Shown: positions 28,874-39,010, numbered from the stretch's first letter. The stretch is 64,000 bases of DNA from Oscillatoriales cyanobacterium USR001 (GCA_001698425.1 MBRE01000077.1:91482-155481), one strand, 5' to 3'. A program made the numbers and translations. Notes: generated by a model from the letters alone, not told the origin.

Positions 28874-29271
28874 ACGAGAGTACGGCACCCTTACCACTAT
28901 GATGTAGCGTAACTGCCTAAGTCCTGTTTAACGTTCGATCGTTTCGATCCGCTTAACGCTTATTCCATCAAGGTTTCAGCATTCTTACCCCCAAACATTA
29001 AACCAGAAAAAATTTTCATTCGCCAACGCCATGAGTTTAACCAAATTTTACCAGAGGTCTTTGTTAACAGACCTCCGGTGAAGTCTTGGGGAATTTTTCC
29101 AAAATTCTTAGGCAATTGAAAGAGCAGTCACTATCAGGTTTTGCAATAATTTTGAAACAAAAATAAGTAATTTGTATCACCAGATACGGACAAAAATATT
29201 TTCATTCCAACGGATATGCAGTATAGTATGAAGAGTGCCGTAAACCAATTACGCAAACCGTGAGGGCATTT
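28874..29271. other. Intergenic region with small hairpins
   Basis: No gene is seen. The first 40 bases (GGTG..TTAGACGAGAG..CGGCACC) look like a decayed inverted repeat. At about 29051-29078 there is a hairpin, GAGGTCT-TTGTTAAC-AGACCTC, with a partly matching flank. At about 29090 a second, GAATTTT-TCC-AAAATTC, occurs. The last 60 bases probably hold the DUF4327 promoter (TATAGTAT at about 29222). Confidence 0.5.
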
Positions 29272-29496
29272 ATGATAAGCTCAACTCTTCAATACTCCTT
29301 AGACGTTATCCAAGACGAAGCACGTCAACTCGTACATGAGGGTGTCGTCAGCAGACAACAACCCATCTATACCCTTTGCCAATACATTCCAGCCCGTGAA
29401 TGGTCTTGTGTAGAGGGGGAACTAGAAAAATGTGACTTTTTGCTGCGCGATCGAATTGGCGATCTAATCGGTGCTGAAAAATGGGACAACGACTAA
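29272..29496 (+). CDS. DUF4327 family protein
   Basis: Small conserved cyanobacterial protein with no known function. The 74 residues contain the strongly conserved DVIQDEARQLVHEGVVSRQQ, the QPIYTLCQYIPAREW core and the C-terminal LLRDRIGDLIG. I start at ATG 29272 (MISSTLQYSLDV) because family members begin there; GTGAGGGC lies upstream. A hairpin plus T-run 12 bases after the stop fits a terminator. Confidence 0.88.
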   Translation: MISSTLQYSLDVIQDEARQLVHEGVVSRQQPIYTLCQYIPAREWSCVEGELEKCDFLLRDRIGDLIGAEKWDND

Positions 29497-29507
29497 AACT
29501 GTACTCC

Positions 29508-29552
29508 CTTCTAATTAGCCTTCCGGCTATTTAAGTAGAAGAGTAGTTTTTT
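29508..29552 (+). terminator. Rho-independent-type terminator after DUF4327
   Basis: CTTCTA (29508-29513) pairs with TAGAAG (29536-29541) around an inner AGCC-TTCC-GGCT hairpin. Five bases later there is a run of six T (29547-29552). It lies at a convergent junction. Confidence 0.65.
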
Positions 29553-29594
29553 CGTAGTTCCAATTAACCAAGCTAAAGACCAAACTTAAAGACT

Positions 29595-29990
29595 TTAACC
29601 CTGGGATTCCTCAGTGCGAAGTTTTTCTAGCTCAGCCCTGAGTGCTGCCATTTGTGCAGTTAATTCTTGAATTTCCCGTTGTGGATTTGACTCTCCTGCG
29701 GGTGTAGCAGGGGTGTTGATAGGAGAATTAGAATCTGTAGGAGTTTGAACAGTATCTGAATTAGTTGACCCAGCAAAGATAGTATCAACAAAATTGCGGG
29801 CTTCTCGTTCCGTTAATTCGCCTTGTTGCGCCCACTCATCGGTGAGTTGGCTGAGGTTTTCGGATTTCAGTTTTGCTAGATTTTCGTCTCGTTTCTGGGA
29901 ATCTTGCAAAGTTTCAATCATAAAGGAAGTTGCGCCTAATGTGACGCGGAATCCTTTTTGCAACATTTCAGTTAAGTTATCTGAATTCAT
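29595..29990 (-). CDS. Phasin-like coiled-coil protein
   Basis: Protein of 131 residues with a helical N-terminus (MLQKGFRVTLGATSFMIETLQDSQKRD) reminiscent of phasin/PhaF-type proteins. A helix with EWAQQGELTEREARNFVDTIF follows, then a Pro/Thr/Asn linker and a C-terminal leucine-zipper-like coiled coil (REIQELTAQMAALRAELEKLRTEE). It probably oligomerises. Similar small proteins are common in cyanobacteria without known function, and the phasin resemblance is weak. Confidence 0.6.
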   Translation of the reverse strand: MNSDNLTEMLQKGFRVTLGATSFMIETLQDSQKRDENLAKLKSENLSQLTDEWAQQGELTEREARNFVDTIFAGSTNSDTVQTPTDSNSPINTPATPAGESNPQREIQELTAQMAALRAELEKLRTEESQG

Positions 29991-30209
29991 TATTAATTTG
30001 GGTTGGAGAACACATTCTCGTTTAGACGCACAGATAGAAGTACAGAAAAAAAGGAGAGCAGGACGGGAAAAATCTGGTTTCCTGCTAACAACTGCATAGT
30101 TCAGCAGAGGGCGCTGTCAGTTAAAAGTTTAGCTTTTGACGAAACAGGACTCACCTAAATCAATGTAAATTTAAGTAAAGCAAGGGGCTAGGGTTTTGTC
30201 AAGAAAACC

Positions 30210-30566
30210 CTAGCTTACTTGTTCTAAGTATTGGTTGACATCTTCTACGATACGGGTGAGTTCGGCTTCTGTGGTGATGCGGATGCGATCGTCCCGCAAG
30301 GTAATTAAGACTTTGGCGGCGAAGGGGCTGGGCCAAATATTGGGATTGCAGAAAATCTCCAGAAAGATGTCTCCTGCGTAGCGATATTCCATTGCTTTTT
30401 GGGGTGCGGCTTTTTTGCCGGAACCCGTTGGTTTGGCGGCGGCTGAGGCTTTCAGGCTTTCCATTAATTGGGCGATCGCATTTTGCAACTCTCGCGCCGA
30501 TTGGGGGGTAAAGCTAAAAGTAACTGAACCCTCGATTAAATTTAGTGTTAGTTGACCAAGAGACAT
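30210..30566 (-). CDS. Conserved cyanobacterial protein, unknown function
   Basis: Soluble protein of 118 residues: an N-terminal beta-rich part (LGQLTLNLIEGSVTFSF), a short helix (SARELQNAIAQLMESLK), a low-complexity linker and a C-terminal alpha/beta part (MEYRYAGDIFLEIFCNPNIWPSPFAAKVLITLRDDRIRI). I do not recognise a named family. The ATG at 30566 is preferred to a TTG two codons earlier. It stands alone, divergent from the CDF transporter. Confidence 0.6.
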   Translation of the reverse strand: MSLGQLTLNLIEGSVTFSFTPQSARELQNAIAQLMESLKASAAAKPTGSGKKAAPQKAMEYRYAGDIFLEIFCNPNIWPSPFAAKVLITLRDDRIRITTEAELTRIVEDVNQYLEQVS

Positions 30567-30683
30567 GAGCAAAAAAATTTAACATCTTTCTCTAATGCTA
30601 AAAGATATTGTCAATTTAGGGAAGTCATCAGACTAAGTTAAAATATAAACCAGAAGAGTTAATGGCAAATCAATATAAATTTT

Positions 30684-31592
30684 ATGAACGTTGATAACCG
30701 TGCTGAAGTTCGCAATGTTTTAATTATCACTTTACTACTGAATTTGGTCGTACTGGCAATTAAAGCAGTAATAGGATTGTTAACTGGTTCTTTAAGTTTA
30801 ATGGCAGATGCCTTACACAGCGTAACCGATAGTGCTAATAATATTTTAGGGTTAGTAGTGAATCATTTTGCTGCCCCAAACCCAGACCGCCAACACCCCT
30901 ACGGGCATCAAAAGTATGATGCAGTGGGAGCTTTGGGGATTGCAGCTTTTCTGCTAATTGCCTGTTTTGAAATTCTTAGTAGTGCTGTGGAAAGGCTGAT
31001 TTCTGGTGGGAATCCGGCAAAAATATCGTCAATAGAATTATGGATTTTACTCATTGTTTTGGGAATTAATATTTTTGTGGCTTTCTATGAACGCCATGTT
31101 GGTAAACGTAATGGTAGTGCTATTTTAGTGGCTGATGCTCAACACACGATGAGTGATGTTTGGGTGACTATAATGGTGATAGGTGGATTGATTGGGGTAT
31201 GGCAAGGGGAGATTTTAAGGTTGCCTCAATTGCAATATTTGGATGTGATTTTAGCTTTTCCTGTGGGTTTGTTGGTGTTTTACAGTGGTTGGCAGGTTTT
31301 AAAGGAAAATTTGCCTTGGTTGGTGGATGAAATGGCGATCGCGCCGGAAATGATTCAGGCGATCGTTATGGAAGTACCAGGAGTAGTAAACTGTCACAAT
31401 ATCGCTTCTCGCGGTGTACTTGGCCGACAGGTATTTATTGAAATGCACTTAGTCGTCAATGTTAATGATGTGGAGACGGCACACTTAATTACAGAAGCGA
31501 TAGAAGTTCGCTTGCAAGAAAAGTTTAATCCTGCTAGAATTTTAGTTCATGTAGAACCCCCCGCTTACCAGTCTGACCAGATTACTTACTAA
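30684..31592 (+). CDS. Cation diffusion facilitator transporter
   Basis: Zinc/iron/cobalt-type metal efflux protein of 302 residues in the cytoplasmic membrane. Four to six helices lie in the first 215 residues, with the metal-site pattern LMADALHSVTDSANN in helix 2 and LVADAQHTMSDVWV (HxxxD) in helix 5. The signature DRQHPYGHQKYD sits between. The C-terminal cytoplasmic domain (about 215-302) is the CDF dimerisation domain, with MHLVVN and ILVHVEP. The metal is not decidable from sequence. A heptamer array follows its stop codon. Confidence 0.92.
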   Translation: MNVDNRAEVRNVLIITLLLNLVVLAIKAVIGLLTGSLSLMADALHSVTDSANNILGLVVNHFAAPNPDRQHPYGHQKYDAVGALGIAAFLLIACFEILSSAVERLISGGNPAKISSIELWILLIVLGINIFVAFYERHVGKRNGSAILVADAQHTMSDVWVTIMVIGGLIGVWQGEILRLPQLQYLDVILAFPVGLLVFYSGWQVLKENLPWLVDEMAIAPEMIQAIVMEVPGVVNCHNIASRGVLGRQVFIEMHLVVNVNDVETAHLITEAIEVRLQEKFNPARILVHVEPPAYQSDQITY

Positions 31593-31596
31593 GTTG

Positions 31597-31637
31597 GTTA
31601 ACTGTTAACCGTTAACTGTTAACCGTTAACTGTTAAC
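31597..31637. repeat. GTTAACY heptanucleotide array, locus 1
   Basis: Nearly six head-to-tail heptamers alternating GTTAACT and GTTAACC, placed between the CDF transporter and the FIST gene. It has the form of a cyanobacterial short tandemly repeated repetitive (STRR) sequence. Confidence 0.9.
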
Positions 31638-31665
31638 AAATCACAAATAACAACTAACAAATTTT

Positions 31666-32841
31666 ATGTCAATTAAAAGCGCAGTTACTTATTCTAAGAT
31701 AGATGATTCTTTAGCGGCAGGTAAAGCTGCAATTACAGAAATCATTGAGAAATTGGGTCGCCATCCTGACTTTCTATTTATGTTTGCGACAGTCGGACAC
31801 GACATGAGCAAAATTTTCCAAGGTATTGACTCAGTTGCTAGTAATATTCCTCTTTGTGGCTGTTCGGGACTTGGTAGTATCACGAACTTAGGTTGTGACG
31901 AAGCTACCCATTCTCTAGCTTTGATGGGGATGGTTTCAGAAAATGTTGCCTTCCATTCTTTTATGGTTCCCGGTTTGTCGACTGACTGCGAGCAAGTAGG
32001 TAGAGAAATCGGCAATAAAATTAAATCTCTTGGACTTTCTTCTACTGACAAACAATTACTTTTCTTGTTTCCCGATGGTTTAACAATTAATTCAGATGGT
32101 CTATTTAAAGGCATCGAAAACATTGTAGGATATCACATTGATTTTGTTGGGGGAACTGCGGGGAATGACTATCATTTTTCGCAAACTTATCAATTTTGCG
32201 ATCGCGAAATAATGAGTGATGCTGTATCTGGTGTATTAATCACTGGAGATTTTAATTACTCAATTGATGTCAGTCACGGTTCCAAACCCCTGGGAAATTC
32301 GAGAACTGTGACCAAAGCCCAAGACAATATAATTTATGAAATTGACGGTGAACCTGCCTTGGATCTTTTAACTTCCCTAGTTGGTGAAGAAAGGCTATCA
32401 GATTTTGGCCAAGCTATTAATTTAATTGGATTAGGTCAATCTTTTGAAGGGAAAGGTTATGATGAAGATATGATTAATCGGGCAATTATCGGCATTGATA
32501 AAGAACAGGGTAGCATAAAACTAGGAGTGCCCATACCTGTTGGCGCTACTTTTCGGATGACTCGGCGGAATGAGGCGAAAGTAAAAAAAGGGACGCAGGG
32601 AATGGCTCATAAAGTGATTGCGGCGATGCAGCATCCTGAAGATGTCACCTATTTTTATTTTAATTGTTCCGGGCGTGGTTCTTATCTTTTTGGGGAACCA
32701 GAACCAGATGTTGATAATCTTCTGGAAGTTTTGGGGAACGATAAAGATATGATTGGGTTTTTCTGTTTTGGCGAAATTGCTCCTGTGATCGGTGAAAATT
32801 ATTTTCATAACTATACGGGGATTTTAGTGGGGATAGAATGA
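31666..32841 (+). CDS. FIST domain sensory protein
   Basis: Soluble protein of 391 residues with FIST_N (about residues 30-215: FLFMFATVGHDMSKIFQGI, IPLCGCSGLGSI, VGGTAGNDYHF) and FIST_C (about 220-370, ending GFFCFGEIAPVIGENYFHNYTGILVG). FIST domains are thought to bind small ligands such as amino acids and feed signalling proteins. The stop overlaps the start of the next gene (ATGA, 32838-32841), a kinase-like protein, so they form a coupled sensor pair. Heptamer arrays bracket the pair. Confidence 0.92.
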   Translation: MSIKSAVTYSKIDDSLAAGKAAITEIIEKLGRHPDFLFMFATVGHDMSKIFQGIDSVASNIPLCGCSGLGSITNLGCDEATHSLALMGMVSENVAFHSFMVPGLSTDCEQVGREIGNKIKSLGLSSTDKQLLFLFPDGLTINSDGLFKGIENIVGYHIDFVGGTAGNDYHFSQTYQFCDREIMSDAVSGVLITGDFNYSIDVSHGSKPLGNSRTVTKAQDNIIYEIDGEPALDLLTSLVGEERLSDFGQAINLIGLGQSFEGKGYDEDMINRAIIGIDKEQGSIKLGVPIPVGATFRMTRRNEAKVKKGTQGMAHKVIAAMQHPEDVTYFYFNCSGRGSYLFGEPEPDVDNLLEVLGNDKDMIGFFCFGEIAPVIGENYFHNYTGILVGIE

Positions 32842-34490
32842 TTGAATACCAAGCAGATATATTGTCAGAAAATCAACATCTGAAGGCGGAAATAGCTAAA
32901 TTAAAGAAAGAAAAAGAATGTTTTAAGGAAGATATAGAGAGTTTAACTTTGGAGGTAGTTAAACTTGAGGGTTCTTTGCTAGATTTGCAGATGAAGTCAA
33001 AGAAGCGAGAAAAAACTTTCAAGTTTATGCAATTGCTGTCTCAACAGATAATTGAGGCGCAAGATACTAGAAATATTTATACTCTTACGGTGAACTGTTT
33101 AGCCGAAAATATCGGTTTCGATCGAGTGATTATCTTTAAAAAAGAAGGTGATAATTTTATACCTGTAGCAAGTTGTGGCTATTCTTCAGAATATTTAATC
33201 GGGAAATTTGCTCATGCAGAATTTGCAAAATTAGCTGTAGAGAAACAAGGAATTTTAGTCAATGGAAAAAGTATTGAAAAATACCCAGCAGAATGGCTAT
33301 TAGATTTTCAAGTGAAATATTTTATTGCGATTAGTTTTGCGATTAGTGGCGAGACAAATCATATTATTTTTGTGGGTAATCAAACAGAAGATACTTTAAG
33401 AAGACCTCGTTTAACAATTGCCGATTTTGAGACTTTACAAACTTTGGCAAATCAAATCGCGATTACTATTCGCCATGCTGAATTTTCCGAACAAAATCAA
33501 CTTGCAGCGACAAATGCCCAGATTCAAAACCAGAAGCTAGAACAAGCTTTACGGGTTTTAAAACAGACGGAATCTGAATTAATTCAAACAGAAAAAATGT
33601 CGAGTCTTGGTAGGTTAATTGCAGGAGTTGCTGACAAGATTAATCAACCTGTTAATTTGATTTATGGCAATCTCAGTTTTGCCAATAATTATGTTAATGA
33701 ATTGATAGATTTGTTGCGTATTTATCAGCAATACTATCCCCAACCAGTGAAGGAAATAGCAGCTAAATCGGCAGAAATGGAATTAGATTTCATGTTGACA
33801 GAGTTGCCCAAAATTTTATCTTCAATGCACGTAAGTGCAGAGAATATCCGTCAAATTGTGATGTCATTGAGGAATTTTTCCCGTTTGGAAGAAGGAGAGA
33901 TGCAAGTTGTAAATATTAACGAAGGGATAGATAGCACTCTGTTAATTTTACAACATCGAATGGAAGGGATAAATAGCTCTATGCCGATTCAAATAATCAA
34001 AGAATTTGGTGATTTACCTTTAGTAAATTGCTATGCTGGTTATCTTAATCAAGTATTTGCTAATCTTCTGAGTAATGCGATCGATGCCCTAGAGCAGCGG
34101 TATGGGGAAATATCTCGATTGGAAAGCCAACAATTAGATATTTGGGAGGAGGAAGGGGAAGATCGACAGGAAGTGTTTTTTACGTATTGTTTGCAAAATC
34201 CTCTGCCAAAATTTTCTATTCCTACAATTCGGATTCGGACAGAAAATGTGAACGATCGTTGGATATTAATTCGGATTGCTGACAATGGTTTGGGGATACC
34301 AAAATCTATGCAAAAGCGAATTTTTGAGCCATTTTTTACGACTAAATCGGTAAAAAATGGAACTGGTTTGGGATTATCAATTAGTTACCAGATTGTTGTT
34401 AATAAACATGGGGGTTTGCTGAATTTTAGTACAGAAATAGGTGAAGGAAGTGAGTTTTGGGTTGAACTTCCTATTAATCAAGATGGTTAA
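32838..34490 (+). CDS. GAF sensor kinase-like protein lacking the phospho-acceptor His
   Basis: Cytoplasmic protein of 550 residues: N-terminal coiled coil (about 1-60), GAF domain (about 65-215), second coiled coil, dimerisation helix, and HATPase_c (about 390-548). The ATPase domain has NLLSNAIDAL, DNGLGIP, FEPFFTTK and GTGLGLS, all intact. The dimerisation motif reads GVADKINQP where paralogues have GxAHEINNP: His is replaced by Asp266 and Glu by Lys267. It cannot autophosphorylate on the usual residue, so it may be an allosteric pseudokinase or partner of another kinase. It is translationally coupled to the FIST gene. Confidence 0.9.
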   Translation: MIEYQADILSENQHLKAEIAKLKKEKECFKEDIESLTLEVVKLEGSLLDLQMKSKKREKTFKFMQLLSQQIIEAQDTRNIYTLTVNCLAENIGFDRVIIFKKEGDNFIPVASCGYSSEYLIGKFAHAEFAKLAVEKQGILVNGKSIEKYPAEWLLDFQVKYFIAISFAISGETNHIIFVGNQTEDTLRRPRLTIADFETLQTLANQIAITIRHAEFSEQNQLAATNAQIQNQKLEQALRVLKQTESELIQTEKMSSLGRLIAGVADKINQPVNLIYGNLSFANNYVNELIDLLRIYQQYYPQPVKEIAAKSAEMELDFMLTELPKILSSMHVSAENIRQIVMSLRNFSRLEEGEMQVVNINEGIDSTLLILQHRMEGINSSMPIQIIKEFGDLPLVNCYAGYLNQVFANLLSNAIDALEQRYGEISRLESQQLDIWEEEGEDRQEVFFTYCLQNPLPKFSIPTIRIRTENVNDRWILIRIADNGLGIPKSMQKRIFEPFFTTKSVKNGTGLGLSISYQIVVNKHGGLLNFSTEIGEGSEFWVELPINQDG

Positions 34491-34530
34491 CAGTTAACTG
34501 TTAACTGTTAACCATTAATTGTTAATTGTT
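34486..34530. repeat. GTTAACN heptanucleotide array, locus 2
   Basis: Four GTTAACN heptamers followed by degenerate ATTAATT/GTTAATT units. The array contains the TAA stop of the kinase-like gene (34488-34490) and reaches the guaA stop. It fills the whole convergent junction. Confidence 0.85.
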
Positions 34531-36142
34531 ACTCCCATTCAATAGTTCCCGGTGGCTTCGAGGTAATATCATAAACCACTCGATTAACGCCTTTCACCTC
34601 ATTAACAATTCGATTAGAAACTGTTTCCAGAAAATCATAAGGTACTCGCGCCCAATCTGCTGTCATGCCATCTTCACTTTTCACAAGACGCAAAACAATG
34701 GGATAAGCATAGGTGCGTTGATCTCCCATTACGCCAACGCTACGAATGGGTAATAAAACGGCAAAAGCTTGCCAAAGTTCGCTATACATTCCCTGGCGAT
34801 TAATTTCTTGACGGACAATGAAATCAGCATCGCGTAAAATGTTTAAACGTTCTGCTGTGACTTCTCCTAAGATGCGAATTGCTAAACCTGGACCGGGAAA
34901 AGGATGGCGGTTAACTATTTCTTCTGGTAATCCAATGGATCGGCCGAGTTTTCTGACTTCATCTTTGAATAGTTTTCGCAATGGTTCAATTAGTTTAAAT
35001 CGTAAGTTTTTAGGTAAACCGCCGACGTTATGATGGCTTTTAATTTTAACAGCAACTCGTTCGCCACTTTTGGGATCTACATTGGTATCGGCGGATTCAA
35101 TGACATCTGGATAAAGTGTGCCTTGGGCGAGATAATCGAAGGGACCAAGGCGTTTTGATTCTTCTTCAAATACTTGGATAAATTCGTGGCCGATGCGTTT
35201 GCGTTTAACTTCTGGATCGGTGATTCCTTCAAGTTGAGTGAGGAAGCGATCGCGGGCATTGACGTATTGAACGTCAATATGGAATTGTTCGTTAAATAAC
35301 TTGACTAATCGTTCTGGTTCATATTTTCGCATGAAGCCTTGATCGATGAACATACAAGTCAATCGATCGCCGATCGCTTTGTGTAATAAGAAGGCTAAGG
35401 TTGAAGAATCTACGCCACCAGATAAAGCTAATAATACTCGTTTTTCGCCAACTTTTGCTCGAATTTCCCGTATTGATTCTTCGACAAAAGCTTCGGTTGT
35501 CCAAGTGGGTTGGCAGTCGCAAATATGATAAACAAAATTACGAATTAATGCTATACCGCCAATGGAGTGAACTACTTCTGGATGAAATTGTACGCCATAG
35601 AGTTTTTTATCGTGATGTGCGATCGCGGCATGGGGAGTATTCTCAGTATGAGCCAGAATTTCAAATTCTGCGGGTAATTCTACACAACTATCACCATGAC
35701 TCATCCACATTGTAGCTCCATTTTCAACATTTGTGAGTAAATCTGTGGGGTCATTAATTGATAGGGAAGCTTTGCCATATTCGGCTTTTTGAGCGCGTTC
35801 TACTTTGCCACCTAATTGTTTTACCATTAACTGCATTCCGTAGCAAACACCTAAAACTGGGATGCCTAAGTTCCAAATTTCGGGGTCGCATTGGGGTGCA
35901 TCTAAATCGTAGACAGAATTGGGGCCGCCGGAGAGAATAATTCCTTTAGGATTAAGGGCGGCTAATTGTTGGGCGTTAGTGCGATAGGAGATTACTTCTG
36001 AATAAACTTGAGTTTCGCGGATGCGACGAGCAATTAATTCTGAATATTGGGAACCAAAGTCTAAAATTAGAATCATTTGGCGGTTTATTTGTGATATTTC
36101 AGAATTAGTTTTTGGTGGTTGAGTTTGTATTTGGGAAGTCAC
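34529..36142 (-). CDS. guaA: GMP synthase, glutamine-hydrolysing
   Basis: Converts XMP, ATP and glutamine to GMP in purine synthesis. The N-terminal class I amidotransferase has the catalytic Cys in GVCYGMQL and His in FHPEVVHS. The ATP pyrophosphatase P-loop is ALSGGVDSS, and the C-terminal dimerisation domain ends KPPGTIEWE, as in all GuaA. The 537 residues match the family, with a slightly long N-terminus ([12 protein letters not shown]). cbiD lies upstream on the same strand with a 57-base spacer holding another heptamer array; guaA-cbiD adjacency is common in cyanobacteria. Confidence 0.97.
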   Translation of the reverse strand: MTSQIQTQPPKTNSEISQINRQMILILDFGSQYSELIARRIRETQVYSEVISYRTNAQQLAALNPKGIILSGGPNSVYDLDAPQCDPEIWNLGIPVLGVCYGMQLMVKQLGGKVERAQKAEYGKASLSINDPTDLLTNVENGATMWMSHGDSCVELPAEFEILAHTENTPHAAIAHHDKKLYGVQFHPEVVHSIGGIALIRNFVYHICDCQPTWTTEAFVEESIREIRAKVGEKRVLLALSGGVDSSTLAFLLHKAIGDRLTCMFIDQGFMRKYEPERLVKLFNEQFHIDVQYVNARDRFLTQLEGITDPEVKRKRIGHEFIQVFEEESKRLGPFDYLAQGTLYPDVIESADTNVDPKSGERVAVKIKSHHNVGGLPKNLRFKLIEPLRKLFKDEVRKLGRSIGLPEEIVNRHPFPGPGLAIRILGEVTAERLNILRDADFIVRQEINRQGMYSELWQAFAVLLPIRSVGVMGDQRTYAYPIVLRLVKSEDGMTADWARVPYDFLETVSNRIVNEVKGVNRVVYDITSKPPGTIEWE

Positions 36143-36170
36143 GGTAATTGGTAATTGGTAATTGTAATTT

Positions 36171-36205
36171 GTTAACAGTTAACAGTTAACCGTTAACAGT
36201 TAACA
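36171..36205. repeat. GTTAACN heptanucleotide array, locus 3
   Basis: Five heptamers (GTTAACA or GTTAACC) between cbiD and guaA. The array includes the TAA stop of cbiD on the minus strand (36200-36202). A looser GGTAATT repeat precedes it at about 36143-36170. Confidence 0.88.
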
Positions 36206-37369
36206 AATTTGTGATAAGATTGTATCACCAATTTCACTTTTGAGTATGATTTGGCGATCGCGGCTGAAAAGTAAGGAACCAACGGTAAGGCGGCGTTCGC
36301 TGTGGGTGAAAATGTAATCTGAGGCTCGTTGGTCAATTTGAGAGGCGATCGCGCCATAAACCAAGCTTACCCAATTACTACCCATATTCTCATCCAAAGC
36401 CCGTAATTGCTTAAGTGCATCCTCCGCCGTTGCACTTTCCCAAATCTCATTACAAATCGCCGCTGGTACGCCCATTCTTGCACAAAAAGCCGTCAATATT
36501 TCTCTTCTACCATCAGCAAGATGATGATGAGTGTGAAAAATTCCCCCCGCCAATTTCATCAATTTACCATGATAGCCAAACAGCAAAATTGACTGAAAAT
36601 TTTGGACTCCAGCCTCAACTAACATTGGACCCAACCAATTAGCAGTTTTCACCAACATATCAGGATTAATACCTAGTTTCCTGGCTAAATCTAAGCCGTT
36701 TTCACCAATGCAGAAAACCAAACAATCAAAGCGATCAACTTTACTCTGTAATTCTGAGCGAAAAACCGCCAATTGATCGGGAGAACTTAGTGGTTGAGAA
36801 ATACCTGTAGTACCTAATAGAGAAAGTCCTTCAACAACGCCGAAAGCTTCATTAGAAGTACGGGTAGCTAATTGGCGACCTTCAGGTAGAATAATCGTAA
36901 CAGTAATTTTTTCTCCAGGTCGTTGCGATCGCCTAATATTTTCCTCCAATAATTGTCGGGCATAACTATAAATAGCTGCATCTCCCCCTGTTTTGTGATA
37001 ACCTATACCATAGCCACCCAAAATCACAATCTCCTCTTCCCCAGATTCCCGCATCAATTCCACCATCGCCCAAATTGGCGTATTGCGGGTTAGATCCAGA
37101 TTATCTCCCGGATCGGAACGAGTCACAGCCAAAGCCATTCCTGGCCTAAGTAAAGCCACTTGTTCTATCGGAACTTCGGCGGTAATTGTCGGTGCAATTA
37201 GATCTACTAATACAACATCAATTGGATCGAGATCCTGAGATTTTTCTATTATGGAATTATGGAGACATCGTAAGGCCGCCAGTGCAGCCGCACAAGCAAA
37301 AACTGGCAGAGTATATCCCGATCGAGGTTGAAAATTATTCACAATCAGCGGGCAATTAATAATTACCAC
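36200..37369 (-). CDS. cbiD: Cobalt-precorrin-5B C(1)-methyltransferase
   Basis: Methylates C1 of cobalt-precorrin-5B using SAM, in the early cobalt insertion route to cobalamin. The 389 residues start with RSGYTLPVFACAAALAAL. They contain PIEQVALLRPGMALAVTRSDPGDNLDLTRN, the VILGGYGIGYHKTGGDA glycine segment, LLGTTGISQPLS and LLFGYHGKLMKLAGGIFHTHHHLADGR. These are CbiD hallmarks. No cobalamin riboswitch is recognisable in the 70 bases upstream. Other cbi genes are not in the window. Confidence 0.95.
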   Translation of the reverse strand: MVIINCPLIVNNFQPRSGYTLPVFACAAALAALRCLHNSIIEKSQDLDPIDVVLVDLIAPTITAEVPIEQVALLRPGMALAVTRSDPGDNLDLTRNTPIWAMVELMRESGEEEIVILGGYGIGYHKTGGDAAIYSYARQLLEENIRRSQRPGEKITVTIILPEGRQLATRTSNEAFGVVEGLSLLGTTGISQPLSSPDQLAVFRSELQSKVDRFDCLVFCIGENGLDLARKLGINPDMLVKTANWLGPMLVEAGVQNFQSILLFGYHGKLMKLAGGIFHTHHHLADGRREILTAFCARMGVPAAICNEIWESATAEDALKQLRALDENMGSNWVSLVYGAIASQIDQRASDYIFTHSERRLTVGSLLFSRDRQIILKSEIGDTILSQIC

Positions 37370-37439
37370 TAAAGTTTACAAAATTTTAGAACAAAACAAT
37401 GGATGTAATCTCTCATATCTAGGTTATCAAATAATAGCA

Positions 37440-38990
37440 ATGCTTATTGTCAAAAAACATCGTCATCAACAAAAATTATCTGCCTCACTTGTGGCAATCT
37501 TTTTGTTCTTCAATACAGTCAGTTGCCGTCAAAACCAGCCTACTACTGAGACAACTCAGGCAAAAAATCAAATAGAAAACTCAGCTAAGCCGCAAAGATT
37601 TGACGGAATTACCATCACAGTCGCGGCTCTGGATAAACCAATTGGATACGGGGTTGAGCGTCGGGCGCGTGAGTTTGAAAAACTCACGGGCGCTAAGATC
37701 AATATGGCCACATTTCCGCAGAAAGAAGTTTTCCCATCCATGCAGCGGGAGTTTGCGAACAAAACTAACAAATATGATATAGTTATTTTCTCCCCCCAAT
37801 GGATGGCAGATTTTGTTAAGCCGGGATATCTGGAAGATTTAACAACTCGCGTGAAAGCAGATAGCCAACTGCAATGGGATGACATTGCCCCCTTTTTCAA
37901 AGATTTTACAGCAACCTACAAAGGAAAAGTCTATGCCGTGCCGATAGATGGTGACTTTCACATGGTTTACTATCGCACAGATTTATTAGAAAAAGCAGGG
38001 ATTGAACCCCCACGAACCTGGGATGATTATCTCACTATTGCCAAAAAATTTCACGGACAAGACCTCAATGGTGATGGCAAACCAGACTATGGTTCCTGTA
38101 TGGCTAAACGACCAAACCACATAAATCATCAACTTATTTGGTCAGTAGGGAGTGCATTTATCCAAAGTCAAGGAACGCAAGAAGGCGTATTTTTTGACCC
38201 CGAAACCATGAAGCCATTAGTAAATAATGCAGCCTTTGCCAAAGCCCTGGATATCTACAAAGAAACTAACAAATATGCGCCACCAGAAGAATTAACTTTG
38301 GACATAACTGAAACGAGAAAAGTATTCTTGGACGGACGCTGTGCAATGACGGTAGACTGGGGTGATACGGGGACATTAGCGATCGATCCAGGGATCTCAA
38401 AAATCCCCAATAAAGTTGGTGCATTAATATTACCTGGTAGCAAAGAAGTTCTCGATCGCCAAACTGGTAAACTGATAGCTTGCAATAAAATCATTTGTCC
38501 ATACTCGATTGATGGCGTTAACCACGCTCCCTATGGTGCAATAGGTGGATGGGTAGGTGGGGTTAATGCCGCAGCCCAACCAAAAGTTAAAGATGCCAGC
38601 TATGCGCTGATTTCCTACATCAGTCAACCCGCGCAATCAAATGTTGATGTGACAATTGGCATTACTGGTTTTAATCCTTATCGAATCTCCCAATTTACTA
38701 ATCGGGAAAACTGGTTAAAGGCAGGGATGCAAGAAGCGGCAGTTAGTAACTACTTGGGTGGTATTTCTGTAAGTTTGAGAAATCCTAACATGGTATTGGA
38801 TTTGCGCGTACCTGAAACTACTATTTACCAGCGAGAAATTTTGGATACGGCATTAACCAATTTCCTCACTGATAAAATTACTCGCGAAGCAGCCATGCAG
38901 CAAATTGAGCGAGAATGGGAAAAAGTTACCAATCAAGCGGGACGAGATTCCCAATTACAAGCTTACCGAGACAGTTTAGGAATTGAATAA
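37440..38990 (+). CDS. Extracellular solute-binding lipoprotein (family 1 type)
   Basis: ABC-type periplasmic binding protein of 516 residues. A lipoprotein signal ([17 protein letters not shown]) precedes the bilobed domain: [52 protein letters not shown], and [16 protein letters not shown]. This is the sugar/oligosaccharide-binding (MalE/UgpB-like) class. No permease or ATPase gene follows. Instead a membrane hybrid kinase starts 20 bases downstream, so the protein may present its ligand to that sensor rather than to a transporter. The substrate is unknown. Confidence 0.9.
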   Translation: MLIVKKHRHQQKLSASLVAIFLFFNTVSCRQNQPTTETTQAKNQIENSAKPQRFDGITITVAALDKPIGYGVERRAREFEKLTGAKINMATFPQKEVFPSMQREFANKTNKYDIVIFSPQWMADFVKPGYLEDLTTRVKADSQLQWDDIAPFFKDFTATYKGKVYAVPIDGDFHMVYYRTDLLEKAGIEPPRTWDDYLTIAKKFHGQDLNGDGKPDYGSCMAKRPNHINHQLIWSVGSAFIQSQGTQEGVFFDPETMKPLVNNAAFAKALDIYKETNKYAPPEELTLDITETRKVFLDGRCAMTVDWGDTGTLAIDPGISKIPNKVGALILPGSKEVLDRQTGKLIACNKIICPYSIDGVNHAPYGAIGGWVGGVNAAAQPKVKDASYALISYISQPAQSNVDVTIGITGFNPYRISQFTNRENWLKAGMQEAAVSNYLGGISVSLRNPNMVLDLRVPETTIYQREILDTALTNFLTDKITREAAMQQIEREWEKVTNQAGRDSQLQAYRDSLGIE

Positions 38991-39010
38991 TCTATCTGGA
39001 GAAAACATCG

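Noticed and set aside
31597..36205. GTTAAC arrays considered as CRISPR repeats
   Set aside because: Units are head-to-tail heptamers without spacers, and no cas gene is nearby.
37370..37439. Cobalamin riboswitch upstream of cbiD
   Set aside because: The spacer is only 70 bases and has no recognisable B12-box.
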